Shown here: positions 44,112-51,657 of the stretch, one piece after another | Position numbering within the stretch: the first letter of the stretch is position 1 | How the letters are laid out: each line of letters opens with the position of its first letter | Assembly (NCBI GenBank): GCA_040754075.1 | Contig: JBFMDH010000001.1 | Span: 230,262 to 294,261, forward strand | DNA: 64,000 nucleotides | Source: Acidobacteriota bacterium | GTDB lineage: Bacteria > Acidobacteriota > Blastocatellia > UBA7656 | Direction of reading: 5' to 3' | Program-made: the position numbers and the translations under genes | The notes under the pieces: model-generated | Seen by the model: only the letters and a program-made list of their open reading frames with translations | What the model was told of the DNA's origin: nothing | Database searches by the model: none

Positions 44112-44230
44112 GAATTATTGCGTATCCTCTTCAAAGCATCTGCATAATCTTGCATTTCCTGTTCGGCAAGTTCGAGGTCTTCCTTTCCCAACTCTCCATA
44201 GAGTATAGCCAGACAATAGCTTCATCCATG
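44112..44230 (-). pseudogene. Degenerate C-terminal remnant of a MazE-like antitoxin
   Basis: The translation 'LAILYGELGKEDLELAEQEM' then 'QDYADALKR' aligns with the end of the intact antitoxin ('LAALYAEFAEEDRQLAEEGM' then 'ADYAEALAR'). Upstream, 'MDEAIV' in another frame matches its 'VVDEKQ' region, so a frameshift separates them. The remnant reads in frame into the ATG of E1-beta copy 2. Confidence 0.7.
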
Positions 44231-44244
44231 AGGCGTTGCCTTTG

Positions 44245-44727
44245 CTATTCATTCGCCAAATCCAAGACGCGCTGACGAACACTTGCTGAAATCCACATCC
44301 CTGAGTTTTGTAACTCGTCGAGATGTGGAGCAACCGCACTGGTTAAACCTTGCAATTTGGCTTCAAGTAAAACTCTCAAGGTTCCCCAAACCGTCAGTCC
44401 CGCAGCTTGAGCGATTTGTCTGGCAAGCGCATCGTCCAATAAAACCACTCGACTCGGATTTTCCAGCGCCAATGCCATTACGGCAATCTCGCCTGCGCCC
44501 AAATCCGAAGCTAACCATTCAGAAGGTAAAGCCCTCGGGTCAACGATTTGCAGCCAAGTATAATCATTTGGACTGGGAACATCATGACCTCTTTGTTGAC
44601 CTTCCAACAACTCATTCAATGCTGCATTGGGACACCAGATTTCATTGAATAATTGCGGTAACCAGTTCACCGCACCAATACGGTATAAATAAAGTAAAGG
44701 TGAGGTATTGGTAATCGCTTCAGGCAT
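44245..44727 (-). CDS. DUF3368 PIN-like toxin
   Basis: 160 codons from ATG 44727. 'AITNTSPLLYLYRIGAVNWL', 'DLGAGEIAVMALALENPSRV' and 'VVLLDDALARQIAQAAGLT' mark the DUF3368 PIN-like family, with the acidic active-site positions. These are predicted ribonucleases neutralised by a UPF0175 antitoxin, encoded immediately upstream with an 8-base overlap. The remnant MazE-like frame follows. Confidence 0.88.
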   Translation of the reverse strand: MPEAITNTSPLLYLYRIGAVNWLPQLFNEIWCPNAALNELLEGQQRGHDVPSPNDYTWLQIVDPRALPSEWLASDLGAGEIAVMALALENPSRVVLLDDALARQIAQAAGLTVWGTLRVLLEAKLQGLTSAVAPHLDELQNSGMWISASVRQRVLDLANE

Positions 44728-44971
44728 TCTGTTTTTCCAGGTCGCGCAGTTCGGCTTCAAAGGGGAATACTTTGTAACGCCCAAGCGTCAACAGAAACTC
44801 CACTCGTGGCATTCCTGCAAGTTCAGCCGCCCGCCCCGAAGACAAACGACCCAATTCATAAAGTTTGATTGCCGCAAGCAAGCGCACTTCATTGGCAAAG
44901 GAAACTTCGTCAGCCTTTTCCGCTAGCAAAATTTTTTCTGGTATATCGATTACAATTTGTCGGGACGGCAT
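44720..44971 (-). CDS. UPF0175-family antitoxin
   Basis: 83 codons from ATG 44971; an ATG at 44986 is the alternative and overlaps the stop codon of the E1-beta copy 3 leader as TAATG. Family features: 'VIDIPEKILLAEKADEVSFA', 'VRLLAAIKLYELGRLSSGRA' and 'AAELAGMPRVEFLLTLGRY', a helix-turn-helix-like fold. It pairs with the DUF3368 toxin. Confidence 0.88.
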   Translation of the reverse strand: MPSRQIVIDIPEKILLAEKADEVSFANEVRLLAAIKLYELGRLSSGRAAELAGMPRVEFLLTLGRYKVFPFEAELRDLEKQNA

Positions 44972-44985
44972 GATTTCCCCTTTCA

Positions 44986-45099
44986 TTAAACAATCTTAAA
45001 CGCGCCGATGTCTTCACCTAAAATGAACACGCTTGTATCGCGTTCCATCTCTTGCCAAATTCCTTGTCGTACCGCTTCCAGTAATGTAATCGCTGCCAT
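44986..45099 (-). pseudogene. Duplicated 5' end of the E1-beta gene, copy 3
   Basis: Homology to E1-beta begins exactly at the ATG (45097-45099) and runs about 105 bases, with four substitutions (GATACAAGC for GACAAGAGC) and a 12-base deletion between GGCGC repeats. The frame ends 'GEDIGAFKIV' with TAA at 44986-44988, sharing a base with an ATG for the antitoxin. This is the most 5' of the three copies and probably nearest the original promoter. Confidence 0.88.
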
Positions 45100-45184
45100 G
45101 TTCCGCGTTTGGTTGTCCCTTTAATTTTAAGCTGCTCACAGAAACTCAGAAGGCTTGGCATCACGCCAGGATGGCAATCTTGCG

Positions 45185-45409
45185 CTAACTGTGACTTGAG
45201 ATTGTAACGGATGAACCAAACATTGCCAAAACGATTCCTAAAAATGCTGCTCCCCCGGCGACTTCGCTGCTTGATGAGCGTGGCTTGCGCCTGAAGGTTT
45301 GGAAATCGTCAGGGTAAGCCTTAACCCAGACGCCGGACTTGGTTGTTATCGCCTTGCCTTTACGAACTCGTCTCTCAGTGACCGCTGTAAAAATCTGGCA
45401 ATGTGACAT
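45185..45409 (-). CDS. Possible small membrane protein
   Basis: 74 codons from ATG 45409. A basic N-terminal half ('ERRVRKGKAITTKSGVWVKA') is followed by a Ser/Gly-rich hydrophobic segment ('VAGGAAFLGIVLAMFGSSVT'). No family recognised; the ribosome-binding site is weak. It may not be a real gene. Confidence 0.35.
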   Translation of the reverse strand: MSHCQIFTAVTERRVRKGKAITTKSGVWVKAYPDDFQTFRRKPRSSSSEVAGGAAFLGIVLAMFGSSVTISSHS

Positions 45410-45470
45410 TATGAAATTTGAAATCGTAAAACCGCATCACCATTTTCCAGGTTAAATTGCGGCTGAGAAA

Positions 45471-46004
45471 TTACCGCAGAAGAGGGTTGCGTTTATGTGG
45501 AAAATCCGGCGACGCATCGTCGGCTGAACGGCGATCCAGTTCCCAGCGGTTAAGGTCGCGTTTGTCGAGCACCTCTGAAGAGGCATGCAATTCCTGATTG
45601 TCTTGAAATTCCAAACCGACAGCGCGACCAATCTGATCAACCTGATCCTGATCAGGCGTTGGCGACGAACCACCGACAGACTCTTCACCGTTTTCTTCAG
45701 CCTCCTGCCACGCCGCATCCACATCGCCGCCCGATAACCCAGGACTGACGGCAGGGTATTCTTCGCGCTCGGCTTCCATCATTCTTGTACCGGTTGAAAG
45801 ATGGTGTTCTTCAAGCGGCGTTCCATATCTGACTTCACGGTCATAAGCATTTAAATTCTCAGCGTTCGCTTCATCCGCAGGCGGCTGATCGAGAGATTCA
45901 AAATCTTCATCCGTTGGTTCGGGCAATTTGTCTGCCCACCCTGCCTCTATATTTTTCGCGATTTTGTCATCCAATATTTTATTTGTGAATTTATGTTTAG
46001 CCAT
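45471..46004 (-). CDS. DUF6335-like acidic protein
   Basis: 177 codons, strongly acidic and low in hydrophobic residues. Recognisable stretches 'REVRYGTPLEEHHLSTGTRM' and 'EEYPAVSPGLSGGDVDAAWQ' plus 'GRAVGLEFQDNQELHASSEV' fit the DUF6335 family seen in cyanobacteria and acidobacteria. No enzyme motif; probably an unstructured or stress-related protein. It is divergent in context from the toxin region. Confidence 0.7.
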   Translation of the reverse strand: MAKHKFTNKILDDKIAKNIEAGWADKLPEPTDEDFESLDQPPADEANAENLNAYDREVRYGTPLEEHHLSTGTRMMEAEREEYPAVSPGLSGGDVDAAWQEAEENGEESVGGSSPTPDQDQVDQIGRAVGLEFQDNQELHASSEVLDKRDLNRWELDRRSADDASPDFPHKRNPLLR

Positions 46005-46327
46005 AACCTTCTCCTATGATTCCCTGAATTATTGGCGAGTTCCGTACCACTTGCGGATTGCTGCGGATAGCGCCTTATTGCCGGATGGTGTTCGCTTTCA
46101 TAACAGCCAAAAAATAGGCGAATCATACGAAGTGTCACATAAACATTCATCTGCTTTTTAGCCGTAATCCTGTGCCGTTAATGAATCTCAATCTGAATGG
46201 GCTGACTGAAAAGAAGTTTTGCAGTGAAAGGATTCAACGAACGCTGGTTGAGGTTAATTCCATCATAAGGCGCTCAACTCCACACAACGAGCGGTCGGGA
46301 ATAAATAGCGCAGAATCAGTTTACCGG
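46005..46327. other. Intergenic stretch without a supported gene
   Basis: About 320 bases between same-strand genes. I see no convincing start or domain in any frame and no strong hairpin. A promoter for the DUF6335-like gene may lie here. Confidence 0.45.
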
Positions 46328-47653
46328 CTATTTAAAAATGATTTGCACATCAACGGTTAAGTTTTGCTCACTGGGGATTGCCCGGATACCGGCAAGCCGA
46401 GCGTTCAGTTTCGGGTCGAGGTCTTTATTCAAAAAATCGTCGAGATAAGTGGTATCAAATATTTCTCCGGTTTTTAATCGCCAACGCTTCTGCAATTTTT
46501 CCGCCTCACCCATCGGCAAACCATTAAAGCTGATGAGACCCATGTGATATTGCGCGCCTTCTTTGACGGTGATGTGAGAAGCAGCGCGTTTGCTCTCTTC
46601 GTCGAAGGTCGTCGCGATATTGAATTGCGCTCTGATGAAGCCTTTTTTACCGTAAGCGGCTTTGATGGTTTTAAGACCATTATCGAATTTTACGCCGTTC
46701 GCTACTTCGCCCGGTTTCATGGCTAACAGGCTATCCAACTCTTTGGTCGAAAGGGTGAGATTATCCGACCACTCGATTTTATCCAGAGTGTAGCTCGCGC
46801 CTTCATCTATCAATATGGAAACATCCACTCCGTTTTTGCAATTGGCATCGGCAAGCAACCGGGCATCGATGCTTTGAAAACGGGCTTTGAGATAACCCTG
46901 CTCGCGATAGAGTTGAAAGAGATGGTTTCTGGCAAAATCACTCAGGGCGCTTTTGGAATACTGTCCACCGGAGGTGGTTTTTACGGCGTTGATTAAGACA
47001 TTTTCTTTAATCCCTGAAGCTTTAGGGAAATGCAGCGCACATACCGGCAGATTGAGATTTTTTACCACAAAGACATGCTCAAAATGGTTGCCGGTGAGTT
47101 CCGAAGACGAAAGATATTCAACCGCACCGGCGATCTGGCGGGCGCTTAATAATTGTTCCAGAGTTTGCGCAATCAAACTGGTCAGGTTGCCGGATTTAGG
47201 CGCCGTGCCGTCAAAACTGGGAACCGTCTGGGCAATGGCTTTGATGAGTTCTTCATCGGTAAACCAGACAAAATTATCGAAGATGACCGGGGTGTCCCAG
47301 ACCGCCTCTTCAATTTTAAAAGTGACTGTCAACTGGTCATTTTGATAGCGGTATCCATAAGTCACCTGGTTAAACAAACCGGTGTCGCGCAACCTGAGAG
47401 TTGCCGCATCAAGAATTGCCAGATCAACTTTCTGTCCGAGAGTCAGGTTAGTTAATTTCGCAACCTGCTCGACGGTGTAGCGGGACAAACCGGTCGCCGC
47501 GATTTTAGTTAATTTCCATTCCTGCGGCTGAGTCGCGCTTTGTTGCGCGTCCGTTGTCAGGGTGCAAACAAACAGGAAAGTGATTGCCAGCCAAATAACC
47601 ATTGGATAAGGTTGCTTGGATATTTTCAGTTGCTTTCCGCCGCCAGGTGTCAT
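46328..47653 (-). CDS. Exported POTRA-repeat protein (BamA-like N-terminus without a barrel)
   Basis: 441 codons from ATG 47653, preceded by AAGGAGAG. Signal peptide (about 20-40) and a series of POTRA-type units, for example 'LTKIAATGLSRYTVEQVAKL', 'DEELIKAIAQTVPSFDG' and 'LDKIEWSDNLTLSTKELDSL', then 'GLISFNGLPMGEAEKLQKRW'. There is no C-terminal beta-barrel. POTRA-only proteins may help outer-membrane assembly or act as periplasmic scaffolds. Confidence 0.7.
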   Translation of the reverse strand: MTPGGGKQLKISKQPYPMVIWLAITFLFVCTLTTDAQQSATQPQEWKLTKIAATGLSRYTVEQVAKLTNLTLGQKVDLAILDAATLRLRDTGLFNQVTYGYRYQNDQLTVTFKIEEAVWDTPVIFDNFVWFTDEELIKAIAQTVPSFDGTAPKSGNLTSLIAQTLEQLLSARQIAGAVEYLSSSELTGNHFEHVFVVKNLNLPVCALHFPKASGIKENVLINAVKTTSGGQYSKSALSDFARNHLFQLYREQGYLKARFQSIDARLLADANCKNGVDVSILIDEGASYTLDKIEWSDNLTLSTKELDSLLAMKPGEVANGVKFDNGLKTIKAAYGKKGFIRAQFNIATTFDEESKRAASHITVKEGAQYHMGLISFNGLPMGEAEKLQKRWRLKTGEIFDTTYLDDFLNKDLDPKLNARLAGIRAIPSEQNLTVDVQIIFK

Positions 47654-47740
47654 CAAGATAAACTCTCTCCTTTAGTTACGCGCGCCTCCTGCACTGCGCT
47701 TAGGAGGCTGCGAAATGATGCTGCCGGCAATTGTTTAGGA

Positions 47741-47894
47741 CTGTAACAAAGTCGGAAGCCGTGACACTGGGAACGCGGACGTCCACGTCCGCAGCCGTGA
47801 AGTCGGCGGACGTGGACGTCCGCGTTCCCAGTTAAAAAGTTTTCTGATTCCTCATAGAGAAGCACTTTTGGATTTGCCCCAGACTTTGTTACAG
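47741..47894. repeat. Nested palindromes
   Basis: Outer arms CTGTAACAAAGTC (47741-47753) and its complement at 47882-47894 enclose an inner palindrome with 27-base perfect arms: 47766-47792 and 47806-47832, made of GGACGTCCACGTCCGC words, around a 13-base loop. It lies upstream of the POTRA gene. No coding role seen. Confidence 0.85.
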
Positions 47895-47940
47895 CCCTGG
47901 CAATGGTTGCGATTATAGTGAAAGCGTCTAAAATGGCGAT

Positions 47941-48561
47941 TTAAAATCGCAAAACGATGCCGCCGGTGACAAAAATATTGTGCTGACGTTTCTCGAACAG
48001 ATTGGTTCTGAAATGTGGCGTGCTACTGCGAAAATCGCGCACTTCGCCACGAATGCTCAAAAATTTATTTGCCTTGAGGTCAACCCCGCCGCCGAAACTA
48101 AACGCATCATCGGTTTGCGGATTATCGCCTACACTGGGATTGCCGTTGATTCGATTATCGCTGGGGCTGAGCCTTGAAATCCCAACGCCCGCAACAATAT
48201 AAGGAGAGATTGACGCCTCTGGCAACAGTTTGAGCTTTAATCCGGGTGTGAAAAAAAGCGAAGAATAGCTTCGTAAAAAAAATGCATTAGCGGTATTGAA
48301 TTTACTCTTAGGGGTGACGGCGAGCGGCATATCAAGGTAAAGACCTGCTACCCTGGCATTCACCAATCGATAACCATAATTAATTTGCAATGCGAAACTG
48401 CTGTCGGCGGTTACGTTGAACGGAATGGCTGAAAATTCATAATTCGAGTCCAGCGTGGATTTCATCGCGCCGATTTGCATGCCGAGTTCATGTTTTTGTG
48501 CCAGAGCGGTGCTGCAAAATAAACCCATCCCCATTAATAAAACAACGATACTGAGCTTCAT
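47941..48561 (-). CDS. Outer-membrane beta-barrel protein
   Basis: 206 codons from ATG 48561. A signal peptide ends 'CSTALAQ', followed by alternating hydrophobic strands ('FALQINYGYRLVNARVAGLY', 'SYSSLFFTPGLKLKLLPEAS', 'ISPYIVAGVGISRL') and a final strand ending in an aromatic residue, 'NIFVTGGIVLRF'. This is the pattern of a small 8-stranded outer-membrane protein. Its start lies 47 bases downstream of the E1-alpha stop. Confidence 0.8.
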   Translation of the reverse strand: MKLSIVVLLMGMGLFCSTALAQKHELGMQIGAMKSTLDSNYEFSAIPFNVTADSSFALQINYGYRLVNARVAGLYLDMPLAVTPKSKFNTANAFFLRSYSSLFFTPGLKLKLLPEASISPYIVAGVGISRLSPSDNRINGNPSVGDNPQTDDAFSFGGGVDLKANKFLSIRGEVRDFRSSTPHFRTNLFEKRQHNIFVTGGIVLRF

Positions 48562-48607
48562 GTTCTTACTCCGCGATTGAATTATCAGCACGGGGATTTT
48601 TAACTTA

Positions 48608-49570
48608 TCATTTTGCGAATACCCCTTCAATTGCATCTTCGCCCTTGAAGATGGGCTGGCTTTCCGCCCATGCCAAATCTGCTGCTAAAGACGCATCAAT
48701 TTTTCGATCAATTGATTCAATGTCGTCTTGAGTGGCGAAATGATTTTCGAGTAAATGGCGAATGAATCGATCAATCGGGTCTTTTCTGCGCCATTCGTCG
48801 AGCAATTCTTTCGGCACATAAGACTGGTTATCGTGCGCCGCGTGTCCGCGCATCCGAAAAGTTTTGGCTTCGATAAACGATGGTCCGCCGCCATTGCGCG
48901 CGCGTTCAATCGCCCGTCTTGCGGCTTCATAAACCGCCAGGACATCGTTGCCGTCCACGATTTCGGTGGGCAAGCCGTAAGCTTTGACTCTATCGGCTAA
49001 GTTTTCAACCCGCGATTGTTTCGCGGTCGGCGTTGAATAAGCGAAGCCATTGAATTCGCCGATAATCACCAGCGGCAAATTTTGCACGGCGGCGAAATTC
49101 GCGGCTTCATGAAACATTCCCGTGCTCATCGCGCCATCGCCGATGTAAACCATGCCAACGGTTTTTTTGCCCTGTAATTTCGCGGCAAGCGTCACCCCGT
49201 TCATCACTCCGATCATGGTGCCGAGCGGCGAAATCGTTCCGATAAAGCCGCGCTGCATATCGGTAAAGTGGATGTTCTGGTCGCGCCCGCGATTTGGCGA
49301 AGTGATTTTCGCAAGGTAGGAACTGAAGACCTCGCGCGGCGTTGCGCCCATCACCATCATTGCGCCCATATCGCGGGTGAGCGGCGAAATAATATCGTTA
49401 TGCGATTTGTCTAAGGCATAAGCCGAGCCAACCGCTGTGCCTTCCTGTCCGAGACTGCGAAACAATCCGCCTTTGATTTTGCCCTGCTTGAGCAAATTCT
49501 CCAGCTTTTCTTCAAGCGAACGAGTCAGGCGCAGGTAGTAATAGATTTCGTGGAGTTGTTCTTTGTTCAT
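48608..49570 (-). CDS. 2-oxoacid dehydrogenase E1 component, alpha subunit
   Basis: 320 codons. The thiamine-diphosphate motif GDG..N is 'IGDGAMSTGMFHEAANFAAV' with 'LVIIGEFNGFAYST', and 'RGRDQNIHFTDMQRGFIG' plus 'TFRMRGHAAHDNQSYVP' mark the alpha subunit. It catalyses decarboxylation together with E1-beta. It is separated from E1-beta by 5 kb of unrelated genes, unusual because alpha and beta are normally adjacent; it follows the E3 gene on the same strand. Confidence 0.95.
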   Translation of the reverse strand: MNKEQLHEIYYYLRLTRSLEEKLENLLKQGKIKGGLFRSLGQEGTAVGSAYALDKSHNDIISPLTRDMGAMMVMGATPREVFSSYLAKITSPNRGRDQNIHFTDMQRGFIGTISPLGTMIGVMNGVTLAAKLQGKKTVGMVYIGDGAMSTGMFHEAANFAAVQNLPLVIIGEFNGFAYSTPTAKQSRVENLADRVKAYGLPTEIVDGNDVLAVYEAARRAIERARNGGGPSFIEAKTFRMRGHAAHDNQSYVPKELLDEWRRKDPIDRFIRHLLENHFATQDDIESIDRKIDASLAADLAWAESQPIFKGEDAIEGVFAK

Positions 49571-49715
49571 TAGGATTCAGGATACAGGATTCAGGACTCA
49601 GAGCAGAAGAAACGATGAAGGTGGAATGTTAAACGATGAATAATTGTAATCCGCTTTCTGTTCATCGTTCATCGTTCCTACTTCATACTTTCCTTTCCCT
49701 GAATCCTGAATCCTA
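49571..49715. repeat. Nested word palindrome between E3 and E1-alpha genes
   Basis: Outer arms are TAGGATTCAGGAT.. and ..CTGAATCCTGAATCCTA; inner arms AACGATGAA.. and TTCATCGTTCATCGTT. The words GATTCAG and GATGAA are repeated. It begins right next to the E1-alpha ATG, and its last three bases are the stop codon of the E3 gene. Confidence 0.8.
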
Positions 49716-51119
49716 GAAATGTACCATCATGCCGTGGACGTCTTCGGCGGCTTCTTTAATGCTTTCGGAGACCGTCGGATGGGCGTGCATGGTTTCAATC
49801 ATCTCTTCAACCGTCGATTCCAGGTGCAACGCGATACCGGCTTCGGCAATCAGTTCGGTTGCGTGCGGCCCGATGATGTGAACGCCGAGAATTTCATCAT
49901 ACCGGGCATCGGCAACGATTTTCATCAAGCCTTCACTGGCGCCGAGTATTTGCGCTTTGGCGATGACCGGCACAGGGAATTTGCCGACCTTGACTTCGTA
50001 ACCGCGCTCTTTGGCTTTGGCTTCCGTCAGTCCTACGCTTGCGACTTCGGGCGCGCAATAAGTACAACTCGGAACGTGGTCGTAATTAATCGGGCGCGCG
50101 GGTTTTCCAGCGATGGTTTCGGCGGCAATGATGCCTTCGCTTGAAGCCACGTGCGCCAGCCACGGCGTCGGAATGCAATCGCCAATCGCGTAGACATTCG
50201 GCGCGGAAGTGCGCATATAGGCATCCACTTTGATGTAGCCGCGTCCGTCCATTTCGACATTGAGATTTTCCAGTCCAAGTCCTTCGGTGAAGGCTTTACG
50301 ACCAACGGCGACCAGCAATTTTTCAGCGGTGAATTCGCGCTCCTGGTCGCCGATTTTGGCAATCGCTTTGACCTGTCCGTTTTCAACCCTGGCAGTTTGA
50401 AAACTCGCGCCGGTGAACACTTTGATGCCCTGACGCTTGAATGATTTCGCGAGTTCGGCGCTGATCTCTTCATCTTCAATCGGCAACAGTCGCGGCAACA
50501 GTTCCATAATCGTTACGTCTGCGCCGAAGCGCGCATAAACCGAAGCGAATTCGACGCCGACCGCGCCCGCCCCCAAAACGATTAAGGATTTCGGCACTTC
50601 TGTAAGTTCGAGGATGTCATCGCTGCTGATGATGTGCGTGCCATCGAAGGGCAGATGCGGCAAAGGTTTTACGACCGAACCGGTGGCGATAATGATATTT
50701 TTGGTCTGGACAGTTTGCGTCGCGCCGTCGTTTAAGGTGACGGTGAGGCGTCCCGGCGCGTCGATTTTGCCAAAGCCTTTGAAGACCTGAATCTTGTTTT
50801 TCTTCATCAGGAATTCGACGCCTTTGGAAAGTTTGGTGACGACTTTATTTTTATATTTGTGGGTTTGGGCAAAATCCAGACTGATGGAACCGGCAACAAT
50901 GCCAATATCTTTCGAGTGTTTGAATTCTTCAAAAACATCTGCGGTGTGCAACAAGGCTTTCGTGGGGATACAACCGCGCAGCAAACAAGTACCGCCCAGT
51001 CCTTTTTTATCTTTTTCAATGATGGCGGTACGCAATCCCAGTTGAGCCGCGCGAATGGCTGCGACATACCCGCCGGGACCTGACCCGATGACAACGACAT
51101 CAAAAATTTCTGTACTCAA
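49713..51119 (-). CDS. lpdA: Dihydrolipoyl dehydrogenase (E3)
   Basis: 468 codons. FAD motif 'VIGSGPGGYVAAIRAAQLG', redox disulfide 'GGTCLLRGCIPTKAL', NAD motif 'LIVLGAGAVGVEFASVYARFG'-type, 'YAIGDCIPTPWLAH' and the C-terminal catalytic His/Glu in 'ETMHAHPTVSESIKEA'. It reoxidises dihydrolipoamide on E2 with NAD+. It is transcribed first of the E3 / E1-alpha pair. Confidence 0.97.
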   Translation of the reverse strand: MSTEIFDVVVIGSGPGGYVAAIRAAQLGLRTAIIEKDKKGLGGTCLLRGCIPTKALLHTADVFEEFKHSKDIGIVAGSISLDFAQTHKYKNKVVTKLSKGVEFLMKKNKIQVFKGFGKIDAPGRLTVTLNDGATQTVQTKNIIIATGSVVKPLPHLPFDGTHIISSDDILELTEVPKSLIVLGAGAVGVEFASVYARFGADVTIMELLPRLLPIEDEEISAELAKSFKRQGIKVFTGASFQTARVENGQVKAIAKIGDQEREFTAEKLLVAVGRKAFTEGLGLENLNVEMDGRGYIKVDAYMRTSAPNVYAIGDCIPTPWLAHVASSEGIIAAETIAGKPARPINYDHVPSCTYCAPEVASVGLTEAKAKERGYEVKVGKFPVPVIAKAQILGASEGLMKIVADARYDEILGVHIIGPHATELIAEAGIALHLESTVEEMIETMHAHPTVSESIKEAAEDVHGMMVHF

Positions 51120-51182
51120 TGATTTCCTCCTAACTCAGAAACAACAGCGAATTCAAATTAAGGCATAACCCTCGCCCGACGT

Positions 51183-51491
51183 TTAGTCAATTTCGACGTG
51201 GATTTCATCGCCTTCGACTTTGACGGCAAACTTCTGCACCCGGGCATTGGGGATGTTGGACGATTCGCCGGATGTACAATTAAATGTCCAGCCATGCCAG
51301 GGGCATTGCACAGTCAGGCGCGCGAGGTCAATGAATCCTTCGCTTAACGGCCCGCCGCGATGCGGGCAGGAATTGTCAATCGCACAATATTCGCCGTTCA
51401 GATTGAACAGCGCGATTTGATTGCCCGCGACCTCCGCACAGAGGCTTTCGCCGCTCGCAAGGTCAGATACTTTTGCAATTTTTACAAACAT
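51183..51491 (-). CDS. Rieske-type 2Fe-2S ferredoxin
   Basis: 102 codons from ATG 51491. The Rieske cluster motifs are complete: 'CAIDNSCPHRGGPLSEG' (C-x-H) and 'VQCPWHGWTFNCTSGE' (C-x2-H). Such small proteins carry electrons to ring-hydroxylating oxygenases or nitrite-reductase-like enzymes. No partner oxygenase is visible nearby. It lies upstream of E3, same strand. Confidence 0.9.
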   Translation of the reverse strand: MFVKIAKVSDLASGESLCAEVAGNQIALFNLNGEYCAIDNSCPHRGGPLSEGFIDLARLTVQCPWHGWTFNCTSGESSNIPNARVQKFAVKVEGDEIHVEID

Positions 51492-51657
51492 TTCACACTC
51501 CGATTGATGATGGCATCGCACAGCGCCGGTTCAGGCTCGTGCGCGAACTGAGCATCTTAGCAACCGACTCCGTAGCCTATCAAGCTTGCATAGGTTTAGG
51601 CATCGCGCTAGTCTGCTTTTTCCCTCTGAACGAAATCTCAAAACCTGACGGAGATTT

